Part shown: positions 44,484-56,254 of the stretch, one piece after another
Layout: every line of letters begins with the position of its first letter
How positions within the stretch are numbered: the stretch's first letter is position 1
From: Micrasema longulum
Taxonomy: Eukaryota > Arthropoda > Insecta > Trichoptera > Brachycentridae
Assembly (NCBI GenBank): GCA_022494885.1
Contig: JAGVSM010002988.1
Coordinates: forward strand, 1-64,000
Reading direction: 5' to 3'
DNA length: 64,000 nt
Translations under genes and position numbers: made by a program
Notes under the pieces: model-generated
Database searches by the model: none
What the model was told of the DNA's origin: nothing
The model's input: the letters and a program-made list of their open reading frames with translations, nothing else

Positions 44484-44789
44484 TATTATAAAAATTGAAT
44501 ACGAGTGATACTAAAATCCACAAATTTGGAATAACCAGTTACCGGTTTCATCGTTTTCGCGACATCTTCGAGACTGGGTCATTCTCACTCGTCTTTATCG
44601 TCAAATATATTCGACATTATTCAGTTGATTGCAAAACCATTTGAAAGGCTTGAAGTTATTTTTGGAGGCCACCAGATCAATACCCATATCCGACAAAATC
44701 TATAAAAGAAAAGGCTAAAGATAGTAGCGACCAGCTCCATTCGATATTCAAAGTGGTAAAAACATAACTTTTAAAAGGCTTTTGACACT
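44484..44789. other. Spacer
   Basis: Nothing recognised. Confidence 0.35.
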
Positions 44790-45537
44790 TGCTAAGACAT
44801 GCTTAACGATGGTCTGTATTTATCTACCATGCGACTACAAAGCCGGGTCCTTTAACGTCTCGATACGTACACTCCGGAAATTGGTAAATCAGACGGAAAA
44901 AAAAAAATAACTAATTGTTTTTTGTAGTGGTAACTTTCTTATGCCTAAATAGTCTTATATGTTAATGAAGCAGAATCTATCCGCATTATTTTTTGCATCT
45001 AGCCACTCGCTTCGGAAACTGACAGTTATGTCAGAATTTTATTCGACTTTAAAATTGACTTATTTCTCTCTCCTCTATTTTGAATAGGCTTTTAATAAAA
45101 AAAGTGCCAACCTCAAAACGATTAAAAATTCAAGCGAATCGCAATTCAAGGAAAAATTGCTGGGTGGAACAAAATTTTTGTTACTGAGGAGATAAACGTA
45201 TCGACGGGTTCTTTACCTGTTGATACAAACCGATGTACTAACATCGAACTTGATGGTGGGGGGATCGATAGTGTATCTTAGTAGTCGGTCGGAAGACTTT
45301 TATCTTCAACTATGACGTCATACTGAAGCTTTCATTTAAGATATGTGTACCGTGACGTACGCTTCCCCTTTGTTTCATATCGATGTACCTATCCAAAACA
45401 TGAAAATGGGGGGTCGGTAGTGTATCTTCGTAATCACTTGAGAGAATTTATCTTAATCTATATCGTCAAGGTGAAGGTATGACGTCTTTATCTTCCCATC
45501 ATAATCGAGTTTTCGACTCAATGGCTGCCCTCAGGTA
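44790..45537 (-). repeat. Repeat family D, inverted copy
   Basis: Reverse complement of 54466-55083 over about 620-750 bases, sharing (minus strand) AAGATACACTACCGACCCCC, ACATCGATATGAAACAAAGG, GGAAGCGTACGTCACGG, ATGACGTCATAGTTGAAGAT and ATGTATCAACAGG-like blocks. Within each copy a ~170-base module (GATTACGAAGATACACTACC ...) occurs twice. No recognisable protein. Confidence 0.8.
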
Positions 45538-45569
45538 AAATCCTCATAAAGGAAATCGAGTGGAGATAA

Positions 45570-45995
45570 TTTCGCCTAGTTTGCGCGATCACCTATCATA
45601 CCATGCTTGAAGTTATGGGTTCGATTCCTGGTAAGTTGGACGTGAAGTATTGGTTTTAAAGGTATCTCTATACTACCATTTTTTTTGTTCAATCAGTTGT
45701 TTTTAAATAGCGTATATATTTTATAATTGAAAAAAATCGTATACATTCTCATCCCCTCTTATTAATACTGCATTAATACTGCTGCTAGAGTTTGTATTCC
45801 TCAGGAATACTTATCTCTAAGCGCAGCTGACAAAAAGTCCTCCGGGACTCGTAACAGCTGCGAATGGTTAGCGGGCTTTTGGATCCCCTCGACGCTATAT
45901 TGTATTGTTCCTGGACTGGCACATGAAGAGGAAGACTGATCACCTTACCTTTTATGTAGCAAAAATGACCAAGATACACGCGCGGATAGGAAAAT
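45570..45995 (+). repeat. SINE3 copy, interrupted
   Basis: Head with GGGTTCGATTCCTGGTAAGT at 45621 and 3' body with TTCCTGGACTGGCACATGAA, AGACTGATCACCTTACC at about 45905-45955. Some 200 bases of unrelated sequence separate the two. Confidence 0.65.
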
Positions 45996-46053
45996 TATGA
46001 TGGAAATTAAAGTTTGATGATACATGTTTTTCTTCGACTACGTATTCACTTAC

Positions 46054-46281
46054 GTGAGTGCCAAATTCCAGAAAATTTTATCTGCAGCAAGCGTCGTTGA
46101 GTTCCTGCCTTTCTTCGCCAACTCGCAGAACTTCCTGTCCTCACATCCTGGATCCTGGTCCTCATGATGAAGCGCCTCCGTCTCCAAAACTGACTTCTGA
46201 ACAATCTCCAGTAAATGGCTATTCAGGGATGTTGGCAAATTAGGATCCAATGAACGCTGCCGAAACGGGTAGTGTTTGTTT
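46054..46281 (-). CDS. Internal exon of the unidentified host gene
   Basis: 228-base exon on the minus strand. Acceptor ATGTTCAATTTCAG|A at 46281 and donor CACTCAC|GTAAGTG at 46054, both consensus. It starts with one base completing a codon (GC|A = Ala with the exon at 62840), runs 75 codons, NKHYPFRQRSLDPNLPTSLN ... LLEIVQKSVLETEAL ... GCEDRKFCELAKKGRNSTTL, AADKIFWNLAL, and leaves AC to join A of the terminal exon (Thr). It has two cysteines (C-x5-C), an N-glycosylation sequon (NST), and a predicted amphipathic helix. Length divisible by three and a good GT/AG pair argue against a chance frame. Function not recognised. Confidence 0.8.
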
Positions 46282-47044
46282 CTGAAATTGAACATAATAA
46301 TTTATTTTTTAAAACGCATTATTGCATTTTTTAATATACAGTTCTTATTAAAATAGGTTTTTAAATTAAGTACCTAAACTAAAACTTCAATTATCAGCAT
46401 TAAAAAGTGCCAGACGCTATCCTGATATACAGAAATCCAGATAATTAATTTATTCATTCAAAATTACACTCATTTAAAAAATAAGTAAACTTATTAAGAC
46501 TTTTTAGGCTATGCCCGTGTCAAGCCATAATAAATAACAATTAAAAATACATAGTAAAATTAATAAGATTAAAATATAATGACATGTGATACAGTACAAG
46601 AAAAATCCAGAAAAAAAAGTTTAAGTAATAAATAATAAAATTCCAAAGAATACAATTTAAAAAAGATAATCAGACTGAAGAATCAGAATTGAAGTATTGA
46701 AAAAAAAAACAAAATAAAGTATCATTGAAATCTATAGAAAAATAACATATATATAAAAACATAATTGAGATATGGTTTCTATAAACTCACTATACACTGT
46801 AGTAAGAAATAGTAGTAATAAATAATATGCCAAATAAGATTAAGTGCTAAATTAAATAACACAAAAATATATAATGAAAAGAACATAAAAATACATACAA
46901 TTGGTCTGAGAAAACGCAAAATTTACACTAAGATCAGTATTTTATTAATTTTGAAATTAAACAGCTAATTGGGAATCACGCTAAAAACTTACTTCAACAT
47001 GCCCAGCTTATTTTGATGAAGAAACTCGTTTACAAACATCTGGA
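46282..47044. other. Intron sequence, AT-rich
   Basis: No repeat identified; nothing coding. Confidence 0.45.
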
Positions 47045-47305
47045 CATACTCAAAATACCATAATTTCCCCTTTCCCATGCAATAGTGCATAGGGCACTGC
47101 ATCATAATATTAAATAAAGCAAATATCGATAGTCTGTAACGTGAAGACTATGTGATTGACGTTGCTACTTGGCTGTCCAGGAACAGTGAAATATTGAAGT
47201 ATAGAACACAACCTTAATAACAAATATTTCATGTCGACCTTCCCAGGAATGGAATTCAGGACATCAAGCATGATAGGCAAGCGCTTTAAACAATTCATAA
47301 CAAAG
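47045..47305 (-). repeat. SINE3 copy
   Basis: Minus-strand copy. Low-coordinate tail side CATGCAATAGTGCATAGGGC ACTGCATC; middle TGGCTGTCCAGGAACAG; head around 47240-47300 with the inverted B box (CCAGGAATGGAATTCAGGAC). Confidence 0.7.
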
Positions 47306-47339
47306 CTCATTTGTATCTACTGGATTTAACGTTATTAAC

Positions 47340-47515
47340 ATTTTATTAAATGTTACTAAATATTTGTTTATGTTTAACCACATATCCACTTTTCTGTGTC
47401 TACCGGTTTTTTATTTGCGTGATAGTTTGATTGATGTGCTGACGAAGAGACGGACATCTCGAAACCGATAGACAAAGGAAAGTCGGTAAGTGAATATATA
47501 ACAATATTTACTAAA
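47340..47515. repeat. M2 MITE, compact palindrome
   Basis: Left arm AACCACATATCCACTTTTCT GTGTCTACCGG; right arm GAAGAGACGGACATCTCGAA ACCGATAGAC, AAAGTCGGTAAGTG. Loop reduced to about 60 bases compared with 5150-5510. Confidence 0.75.
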
Positions 47516-47544
47516 ATTTAGTAATATTATTAAAAATAATAATA

Positions 47545-48175
47545 TACTAGCGGACCCGACAGACGTTGTCCTGCCCGATCGTTGGCTTGCCTGCTATTAC
47601 CTTGGAAAAAGACTTTTCATTGATTAGTAGGTACCTAGGTACTTTTTTCTGTTTGAATTTCAAAACTCAAAATTATTAACATTCAAATATGGAATTTAAG
47701 TGGAACAGGGGAATACTTAATTCGAGAATGTATTTTCAAAAATGTATTTAATGTCAGTAAATATTATTTTAGTACTACTAAAAATCCAGTAAAAAGAAAT
47801 AAATGGGGAGAAATTATAAGGGATGTAAGCAAAGAATCTTATTGGGATCCATAAAAAGCGAATGTTGTTTGTAAACATTCAAAATTAAACTTTTTTAACA
47901 TAAAAAACAATACCCTACCACTTTTTGTATATGCATTCTCCTCGAATGCAACTCTGATAGGTCGATGAAAAAGAGATTTATGCTTCTAACTTTTTTTTCG
48001 CAGATTCGATTTAAAATTTTAATATCTACAAACACGCACAACGCAAAGATCTACATTTCTCTGAAAACCGCGCGTAAATCGATTAAGCCGTTTAGAAGAA
48101 GTTCAGTGAAATCTCACGTACAGAGGAATTATACGTATATAAATATTTTATTAAGCATAAGTAGAACGATTTATA
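47545..48175 (+). mobile_element. Helitron-like H1 copy, reference
   Basis: Starts ACTAGCGGACCCGACAGACG then TTGTCCTGCCCGATCG, the usual 5' end of a widespread insect non-autonomous family, and continues through AGTACTACTAAAAATCCAGT, AACACGCACAACGCAAAGAT, CTCTGAAAACCGCGCG to ACGTACAGAGGAATTATACG. A typical 3' end (CAAACTTTCTTTAGCATTTA, TAATACTAGT) appears later at 48640-48668, so the element may extend to there. No Rep/Hel gene. Confidence 0.75.
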
Positions 48176-49331
48176 AGTAAAATACTAGCAAAAAAGAGTC
48201 GTTTGTCGTCGACTGTTACATGCTAGAAAGTTCGGCCCTTCGGGGCTCATATAATCACCCCTTCGTGCCTCGTTTCATCGGCCCTACGGGCTTCAGTTGA
48301 TTAGATTCTTGGATGGACACCGAGAATTATCGCCCCTTTGGACGTCACAATTTATTTTTTGTTATTCAGAGCGATATAAATATAATAAAGAAGAATCTTT
48401 CACTCATACGAGTAATAATGCTACCAAAACCACGTTAGTCTACGACGACGTAGCACCGTTATTCTGATTTAGTATTAATTAAATCTTCACCAATTACTCA
48501 TTTTGCCGAGGGAATGAAATGTTTTTTCATGATGAAAAGTAACATGTGACACTCGTCAGCTCTTCGGCTATCCTTTTGTAAATAATCATGTCGATCGGTC
48601 CCCCCGTTGCGACGTGAATGAAACACAAACAAACAGACAAACTTTCTTTAGCATTTATAATACTAGTCTGGATTCATCGATAACAATTTATAGATCATTT
48701 GATGAAACAATTAGCTTCAATCTCGCTCAGAGTAAATAAATAAATTTCACGCGGGTGATTACAACCTGTCATCTTTTTAATTAATTTCACCTGATGATGG
48801 ACAATAACTCATCTTAGATTTTTTCTGCACCTGGCTATGGGAACTAGAGCCAGGTGCACTGTGTTTATGCCACGATCTAATCAACTCTCCCTTAGTAATG
48901 AAAAAGTGACAATACTATCCATTTGTGCGCCACGTGACTGACACGATTTCGTTATATTGACAAACAAAACATACACTGGTCTCTATGTGCAAATAAAGTC
49001 GGTCATCTATTATATTTTGAAATCTATTTTGCAAACATAAAAATAAAACAAACCTTTATAAATATAAGACTCTAATATTGTTTAAGTATATGTATTCTTT
49101 AAAGCAGCAGTTCCCAATCATCGTGCTACTGAGCCTAAGGAATTTTTTTTCTGCGCTCACTTGGAAAAGAAAAAATCTCTTCTCCCAACCGTTTTATTTT
49201 TTTAATAGATAAAATAATATGGATAAGAGTTGGGCGCAGAAGTTGTAATAGTTACAGTTTCCAAAATTAAATTGTTTTTAACTCTTTTGTGGCTGTGATG
49301 TCACTAACTAACTAAACTAAACAAATTTTTT
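48176..49331. other. Spacer, partly possible H1 3' region
   Basis: 48228-48300 has repeated GGCCC-TTCGG-GGGC-like motifs (TTCGGCCCTTCGGGGCTC, TCGGCCCTACGGGCTTC), similar to 40600. No gene. Confidence 0.4.
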
Positions 49332-49574
49332 TATATTTTTTTATTTATATCCCTACAGAGATGAGGTAGAATTTTTTCAAATTCAGGATTATGGATATTC
49401 GAGCGTTTACAGGGCTTATGACCTGTCATTGGCTGGGTTAAGTGGCCACTTTAAGTACTACAACAATCCCCATTCCGCTTATTAGCAAATATCCACACAG
49501 GTAACATTTTTGATTTTTGTATATATGTTATTAAATGAGAAACCATCTCTGTAGGGATATAAATAAAAAAATAT
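49332..49574. repeat. M1-derived unit with 31-bp perfect inverted ends
   Basis: Ends ATATTTTTTTATTTATATCC CTACAGAGATG (49332) and its inverse CATCTCTGTAGGGATATAAA T... (49544-49574). Inside, 49385-49455 is an M1 left-arm segment (GCGTTTACAGGGCTTATGAC, CATTGGCTGGGTTAAGTGG). Confidence 0.7.
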
Positions 49575-50731
49575 ATACCTACTCCCCCTTGGGAGAAATC
49601 CAGATTTGTGTATGTACAAAATACACGTACCAAAAATATTGTTGTGTAATTTTTTTATACCTATGCTTGAAATAAATTAACGAAGCTGGTTGAGTAATGG
49701 CATTTGGATGAAGTAGATATTACTATTAAATAAGTTTCAATTATTGTTATGCACATTTGCTGCGAAAACGTAATTAATTGTTACGAGTAAATTTAATAAT
49801 TTTCAACGAAATGTCTGATTAATATCATCATATATCATTTTTCTTTTCCTTTTCCCGTAGAATATGTTAATTTCTCTTGAATGCTATGCTATTTTGACGT
49901 TTGATAATATTTCAATTTGAAATGTCAGGTTTCACTCAATCTTGGCAAATAAAACCAACAGACGTTTTGATATGAAAATTATCTTTCTTTTTGTTAAATT
50001 AAAATAAACATAGATCCATGTGAAAAATTGTCTAGAAATCAGGAAGTTCAATTCTACTGGAAATTCTATACAGTTGTTTTTTTCTTACGTGCGGTAAAAA
50101 TTAAAGCATTTAATTGTATGGCGAGGATTCTCGTAAATAAAAAATAGATATGAACTACATTGAAATACGTCACAAGTTCTTCCGAATCAACCAATGATAG
50201 ATTTCCAGTTTCCGGAACTTATTTATTTATTTACAGACGTTAAGTTCATTTAACAATGATAAATACATTTCTTTATAACATATACATTATATACAGGTAC
50301 AATTGAAATAAAATACAACTAAAGAAAATTAAAGCTAGGACAAAAATTAAATAATAATCACCACCTCAAGACAAGATCTGGTCCATCTAAGTAATTGTTG
50401 AAATCTAGAAAGACTTACGTAAAAAAAGTCCAGATCTTGTCTTGAGTTCGCAATTCGACACAATTGACTTATAGACAAGTACTTGTAACGTGACGCGCTA
50501 AGTAATTAGAAAACTTTAAAAAATCATAGCGCTGATAATACGATATGTATAAATCCATAAACATATATATATATATATATATATATTTTAAATTTTGCCT
50601 TAGTGTGATAGTATTTAAATTATATTAAAATATTAAAAACCATCGATCTTTCCTCATTACTTCCTGTAGGTAGTCAGAACGTCCGATTTTTCAAAAGAAA
50701 ATAAAAAAATAAAGTTCCTTTTTAAAATTCC
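49575..50731. other. AT-rich spacer with a hairpin and (AT)n
   Basis: 50367-50385 and 50427-50445 form an inverted repeat (TCAAGACAAGATCTGG and its complement) around a ~40-base loop. (AT)n at 50563-50588. 50220-50350 may be an old LINE tail (TTATTTATTTATTTACAGAC). No gene. Confidence 0.5.
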
Positions 50732-51212
50732 TTATCCATACTTATATTTTAAATGCGAAAGTGTGTTTGTTTGTATTTCTTTTACGTCTTAACAGAGAGA
50801 CCGATTGATATATTTTTTTGCATACAGATAGCCGGAGATATGAGAAGTAAAATAGGAAACTAATTTTCAATCCGAATTAAAAAATAGTGAAATGAAAAAA
50901 AATGTCAGCAATCATGTCAGAATTAATTCTTCAAATTTCTTTAATTTACTTGCTTTATCTATGGTTAGTTTAGTTTGCTTTTGTAGTAGGAATTTTCGAT
51001 TTGTGAAGAGAATAATGATGCAAAATAACGGATCGTCATATTTTTTTTATAGCTAAAGTTGGAGGACCGGCAATTGATACAGGCTACTTTCTGCCCGGAA
51101 AAAAATTATCGTTCCATCGTCAAAATTCTAATTACTAAACGATAAGGCTAATTAATTATCTAAATAATTTCTCTTAAGCGCGAGCAAAGTCGCGGATGAA
51201 AGCTAATAGTTT
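50732..51212 (+). mobile_element. Helitron-like H2 element, lepidopteran type
   Basis: Left CTTATCCATACTTATATTTT AAATGCGAAAGTGTGTTTG, then a region ACCGATTGATATATTTTTTTG, later GATACAGGCTACTTTCTGCC CGG, and end GAGCAAAGTCGCGGATGAAA GCTAATAG. The motif order (ATAAATGCGAAAGT ... AGGCTACTTT..CCCGG ... GTCGCGGGYAAAAGCTAGT) is that of common non-autonomous Helitrons in Lepidoptera. No coding. Confidence 0.7.
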
Positions 51213-51277
51213 ACAAGATCCAACTTCAAATCTCTACGGATTAAAAAAAAAAACACACATTTTATTATATTATTTCT
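51213..51277. other. Short A-rich spacer
   Basis: Nothing recognised. Confidence 0.3.
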
Positions 51278-51470
51278 TATCATCACTCCCTTTTAAGTGC
51301 CAAATGGACCATAGGGGACTGCATTCGTAAACTAAATACACCGTTGTTTAATCATCTGTTAAATGCAGGCATGTTCATCGGTCTTACGCTTCGGGTTCTA
51401 GTCCAAGAACAATGAAATACCGCTGTTCAAAAAACCTTTAAAATCAATATTTCATGCCCACCTGTATTCA
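51278..51470 (-). repeat. SINE3 copy, decayed
   Basis: Low side TCATCACTCCCTTTTAAGTG CCAAATGG and ATAGGGGACTGCATTCG; then GTCTTACGCTTCGGGTTC, CCAAGAACAATGAAATAC, and ATCAATATTTCATGCCCACC at the head side. Confidence 0.6.
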
Positions 51471-52314
51471 TTGTAGAAACTTTATCAATTGTGTTATGGC
51501 TGTTTTCTGCTGCAACCGATACTCACAATGCAAATTTCAATTTATTATGTTAATTTAGTGCGGTATATCAGCTATAAAAATCGTCCATTTAAATGATTTT
51601 ATTATCCATGATAAATTTAATGCCTGCATCAAATTTTTAATGAATAAAGAAGTCTTTGAATATGTATGTTTTTTTTTTAGTTGGAAACAAAAGTTTGGTC
51701 CATTTTTAGAGAGATCCGTCTCTGGGGAAAACAGGGAAAAATATTTTCAGTTGTTATCCATTTAACCAACGACGTAAAATTCACTTTTTTTGTAAAACTT
51801 ACGACTATAAACAAAGGTTTTAGCACTTTAACTTTACAACAATCAACAAATGGAAGAATTTAAGAAATATTGATAAAACAGTGTTTAAAAACGTGCACTA
51901 TCCTGGATTCAAACTAAAGATATGAATTCTTTTTTTCTATGATTTATTTTGTTTCCCTTTAATAATAAGGAATATTCTTGGGTTTTTTAAAATATATTTT
52001 TTTCCTGTTTAAATTACTATAAAAAAATACCATGTAATCTTTTACAGAATAATTTATTTTTTCTTTAAAAATATTATATAACTGTCCATTATTTATTATA
52101 GGAGCAAAAATTCATTAATATTTTCTTGTATACCCACGAACAGGCCATGCCTTTGTAGGATTTTTTGTTTACTATTTTTACTATTAAAATCTATTTTATT
52201 GCTATGTAATTATGCTTTCTTTTTTTAATACTCTGTTTTATCACTTATGTTTATTGTAAAAAAACAACAAAAAAAAAATTTAAAAAAAAAAAAGTGTACG
52301 CATTATTTCACTAT
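51471..52314. other. AT-rich intron spacer
   Basis: Nothing recognised. Confidence 0.4.
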
Positions 52315-52435
52315 TCACACCGTAGGATAGGGCACTGCATTAGTACTTTAATTGCAGCGTATCTTGATATTTTTTGTGACATAAAAGGTAAGGTGGTTAG
52401 TCTTCCTCTTTATGTGCCTGTTCACAATATTGTTT
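52315..52435 (-). repeat. SINE3 3' part
   Basis: GATAGGGCACTGCATTAG, CAGCGTATCTTGATATTTTT, AGGTAAGGTGGTTAGTCTTC on the plus strand are the inverted SINE3 body and tail. The head is missing. Confidence 0.65.
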
Positions 52436-53059
52436 CAGGTGCGTGTTACACAGTATGAAAGGTGCATTCTAATAATATCTCCTCAACAAAGTTATCCGTC
52501 TCTGTTGGAATAGAAAACTTTGAAATCATAATACGCCAGGTTTGTTGGTCGGTGTGACCAATGGCGAGTTGCGCATGTGATCTGATGTTAATGGAATCCG
52601 GATGAAAGCGAGAATTGATTGGATCTGAATGGCGAAAGAGATCCGGAATAATATGGTTCTCACCATCTTGCTTAGAAACAGGTGCAAAACCTGAGAGTTC
52701 GAGGAGAACTAAAACTGATTGATTGATTGCTGGTGATAAATCCCGCAAAAGTTATTCGTGTTTTATTGCCAATAAGCGTGACGCCTTCATTATTGTGCAG
52801 ATTTGGTGACTCATACTTGTATTATTGACATTTTCAAAACGCACGTGGGCTATTGACATTTACAAGTCAATGGCAAATGCCTTCTGACCACTAACCCGAA
52901 AGTTTGATAAATTTAGAAAGAAAAGTAAAAAATATTATATTCGTAGCCACGTCTCACCAAATTTTAACACGCTTAGCGTTATTTTTTTTTATCGTTGTCG
53001 TGAAGTTGTCGCTTTTTTTGCTCCCACCGCTGTCGCTGTCATTAAAGTTGACATTAAGG
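52436..53059. other. Unassigned frame 52446-52748 (minus) and spacer
   Basis: The minus frame of 100 codons has balanced composition (MRDLSPAINQSVLVLLELSG start). Its distal end has a weak likeness to an M1 arm (ATTCCAACAGAGACGGATAA). Not recognised as a gene. Confidence 0.3.
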
Positions 53060-53263
53060 CGTAGACGTGGACGTAGACGTGGACGTAGACTTTGACGTTG
53101 ACGTAGACGTTGACGTTGACGTTGACGTTGACGTTGACGTTGACGTTGACGTTGACGTTGACGTTGACGTTGACGTTGACGTTGACGTTGACGTTGACGT
53201 TGACGTTGACGTTGACGTTGACGTTGACGTTGACGTTGACGTTGACGTTGACGTTGACGTTGT
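53060..53263. repeat. (GACGTT)n hexanucleotide array
   Basis: About 27 pure units of TTGACG from 53106, with a degenerate left edge (GTAGACGTGGAC steps from 53060). All long frames across it (VDVD, VNVN, STST) are repeat artefacts. Confidence 0.97.
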
Positions 53264-54465
53264 TATAAACATTGTCTACGTCGGAAAAACTATGGTAGTA
53301 CGAGCACCCAAAAAAAAAGCTTTTTCCCAAAAACTATATTTTCCATACTATCGACGACATGATAAAGCTCCATTTTTCAAATCAAATAAAAATGAGAGTC
53401 GTCTTCTGTAAATCAGTCATTATTATTCAAAATGACCAATATTGAATCTCCATCACACGTGATTCGTGAGAACCTTTTGCTTTTAGAACCCAAAAAATGA
53501 TAAATGCACATCATTTAACATGACTTTATCAGAAACATTTAATTATCCAAGATTTAAACTCTTTGGAATAAGGTCGTCGTGTTTTGCAAAGACCATAAGT
53601 ACTATATTAATGCGTCGGTTATCGATGATTATCAGCTGAATACATTAATTTGAAAGTATAAATATTTATGACATTCCCAATGAGAGATTTATTTTAATGT
53701 TTCGGTCAATGAAATTTAAGATAGATCATAGGTATAGATTATAAACGAAACCCTAGAAAAAATAATGATCAACATATTCGCAATATTATGTAAAACACCA
53801 GGATATTGTGACGACGCACATGGCCAAAGTAATTAAGCTCACATAATTAATTACACTAATAATATTAGTTTGAACACCGCTCTTCATCAGAAATGGAAAG
53901 TGCTTAAGTGAGAAACTCCGGTTGTAATTATTTATTCTAAATGATAAGCGACCACTGACCATATGCTTTGAGGAAACGGGGCCAGACTTATCTTCATACA
54001 AACGTATTCCCATATTCCTTGGATTATGGCATTAGAGCAGTGATTCTTTTTTACACGATTAAAATACATTCCACAAATCATTATTGTAAGGATGGGTTGC
54101 CTTAACTTAAAAAAAAAATGCATTTATTGTATTATTTTTATTTATTTATTCACACATAAATATAACAATAAAATGCTGTTAGCTTGTCTCTATTGTTTTG
54201 CTTTTTTGATCAATTGTTTCTAATGAGAGTTAAGACTATTCAATAACCCAAAAATGCGCCCAGTTTTTTCCCCTGTCTTTGGACGTGCGGTAAACAAATA
54301 TGATAAATAAATTTGAAAAACGGAAAAGTGCCTATTCAGAAAATTTCATTCTGATGTTCTTTTTATATATAAAAAACTCGGTTCAGTTTTGAGGCGGGAG
54401 AAACGGGACAACGAAACGTAAATTTTAGTTAGCTTCCAAGTTGGAACAAATGGTGTTTTATAATG
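53264..54465. other. Spacer
   Basis: No gene or named repeat recognised. Confidence 0.4.
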
Positions 54466-55083
54466 AGCCTCCAGGGCCGCGATTATGATGGGATGCTAAG
54501 GACGTCTTACCTTTACCATAATGGTATAGTTAAAGATAAATTCTTTCAAGCGATTACGAAGATACACTACCGACCCCCCACCTCAAAGTTTTGGGTAGGT
54601 GCATCGATATGTAACAAGGGGAAGCGTACGTTACGGTACACATATCTACGCATGAAAGTGTCATTTTTTTAAAATTATTTTTTATTGCTTCCGTATGACG
54701 TCATAGTTGAAGATATATTCATCAGAGCGATTACAAAGATACACTACCGATCCCCCAACTATCAAGTTTTGATGCAAGTACGTCGCTTTGTATCAACGGG
54801 TCTAGTACCCCTCGATACGCATAACTACGCATCAAAAGTGATAAAAAATTGAAAATAAGAGAGAAAAATAAGTTCATTTAAACATAACTGTCAGTTTTGA
54901 AAATAAACGCCTAGATGCACAGATAATGTGGCTAGATTCTTCCACTATAAAATATATTTAATTATTATATTCATACTATTTTCCCGAGTGTACGTATCTA
55001 GACGTTAAATAAGCCGGCGTTGTAATCGCTTGGTAGATAAATACAGACTATTGCTAAGCATACCGTCTTGATAATTGTCAAAA
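54466..55083 (+). repeat. Repeat family D, direct copy
   Basis: Partner of 44790-45537 in inverse orientation. Modules at 54541-54660 and 54718-54840 each have GATTAC(G/A)AAGATACACTACC, CGA(C/T)CCCCCA, then GCATCGATATGTAACAAGG or ACGTCGCTTTGTATCAACG and a 'ATACGCAT' block. The frame at 54463-54672 lies in the first module. Confidence 0.8.
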
Positions 55084-55764
55084 GTCATGGCATATAAAAT
55101 CATGTTCAAGCGAGCATTTTTTGTTTGAATTGGGATTTATTGGAGGTTTTAAACGCTTTGGAATGGAGACTTTTTATCACAGAAGCCAATTTAAAATATA
55201 AATGAGAACTATTTTAAAATTTAATGAATTAAGGAACGCGGCCTAAATTTTCGGGGCCATTCATTGGTTGAATTCGATCATATGACGTCGAGATGACAGG
55301 TCGGTAGAATATACCGATGTAGATAAATATAGTACAGAAGTTTAGTGTACCGTCTCGATATATACAGATGAAGATAGCGTTTATATTTGCGGCACTGATA
55401 TTCCCCAAATCAAGTCCATATCCCGTAGTTTTGACATCGATACCTCTTTCTGTTCGCGTTATTTCGAGGAATAAAGCTGCCATAGCTGCTCGCGGTATTT
55501 TCGCAATGGTAAAGATTCTATGAATTATCTCCTTATTTTTTGTAAAATAATGAAGGAGAATACATTATTAAGTGAGTCAGTTTTTTATCAAGAGGACACA
55601 ACTAAAAAAAAATACGATGAATTAATCAATAATGTATTCTGCTTCATTATTTTACATTTCTAAGGCCTGTAATCGAATAAAATTATAAATATAACGTAAA
55701 AACAAATATAAAATCTTGCAGAGTAGAAAATTTTCTTTCGAATAACAAAATATTTAAGGGAACT
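55084..55764. other. Spacer
   Basis: Nothing recognised; the minus frame at 55229-55483 lacks motifs. A short inverted pair (AATAATGAAGGAGAATACAT at 55546 and TATTCTGCTTCATTATT at 55634) brackets about 70 bases. Confidence 0.4.
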
Positions 55765-56165
55765 GGGCATTCCAGATGAAATAGCTGACAGGCGTCTGAC
55801 GCTTAGATCTGCTACGTCTACAGCGAGAGAAAAAGTTATTATACCTCTACGCAAACAGCGCACTAAATTCAGTGCACGCAGATTTGCGGTCACAGGTCCT
55901 ATGGCATGGAATGCTCTGCCAACAGAGGCGTGAGGGCTGTGAGAGTAAAGTGATGTTTCGGAAAAAAAACACCTAGATGTTCTCTAAATCATTTGGATAA
56001 ATCCGTAGCAAGTGAAAACAAAATAAGTTATTTTAATTAAATTACTGATTTAAAAGCTTCAATCAAATTGATTTATCTATAGAATCACTATGTAAAGCGT
56101 CTTTGAGGTATTATACTACGAACATGGAGCTATATAAGTCATCCATAATAATAATAATAATATTA
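55765..56165 (+). pseudogene. LINE 3' end with ORF2 C-terminus (CR1/Daphne-like)
   Basis: Plus-strand reading TLRSATSTAREKVIIPLRKQ, RTKFSARRFAVTGPMAWNAL, PTEA then a stop at 55931, the characteristic 'L....VP..RT....RAFAVAGPxLWNxLP' C-terminus of CR1-group LINEs. The 3' untranslated end has GCGTCTTTGAGGTATTATAC and GAGCTATATAAGTC followed by an (ATA)n tail at 56148-56165, as in CR1/Daphne 3' ends. 5'-truncated. Confidence 0.85.
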
Positions 56166-56254
56166 ATAATAACCTTAACTTTTTTTTTATTAATGGTGCT
56201 CATTTTCAAATTTGGAAAAAAAGAATTTCGTTAAAACCCAGTAATTGAAAAAAA

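Noticed and set aside
52446..52748. 100-codon minus frame as a fourth exon of the host gene
   Set aside because: It would fall between exons 62840 and 46281, but those two already join in phase, and I see no matching splice pair at its borders.
52904..53411. Overlapping frames encoding VDVD, VNVN and STST
   Set aside because: By-products of the GACGTT hexanucleotide array.
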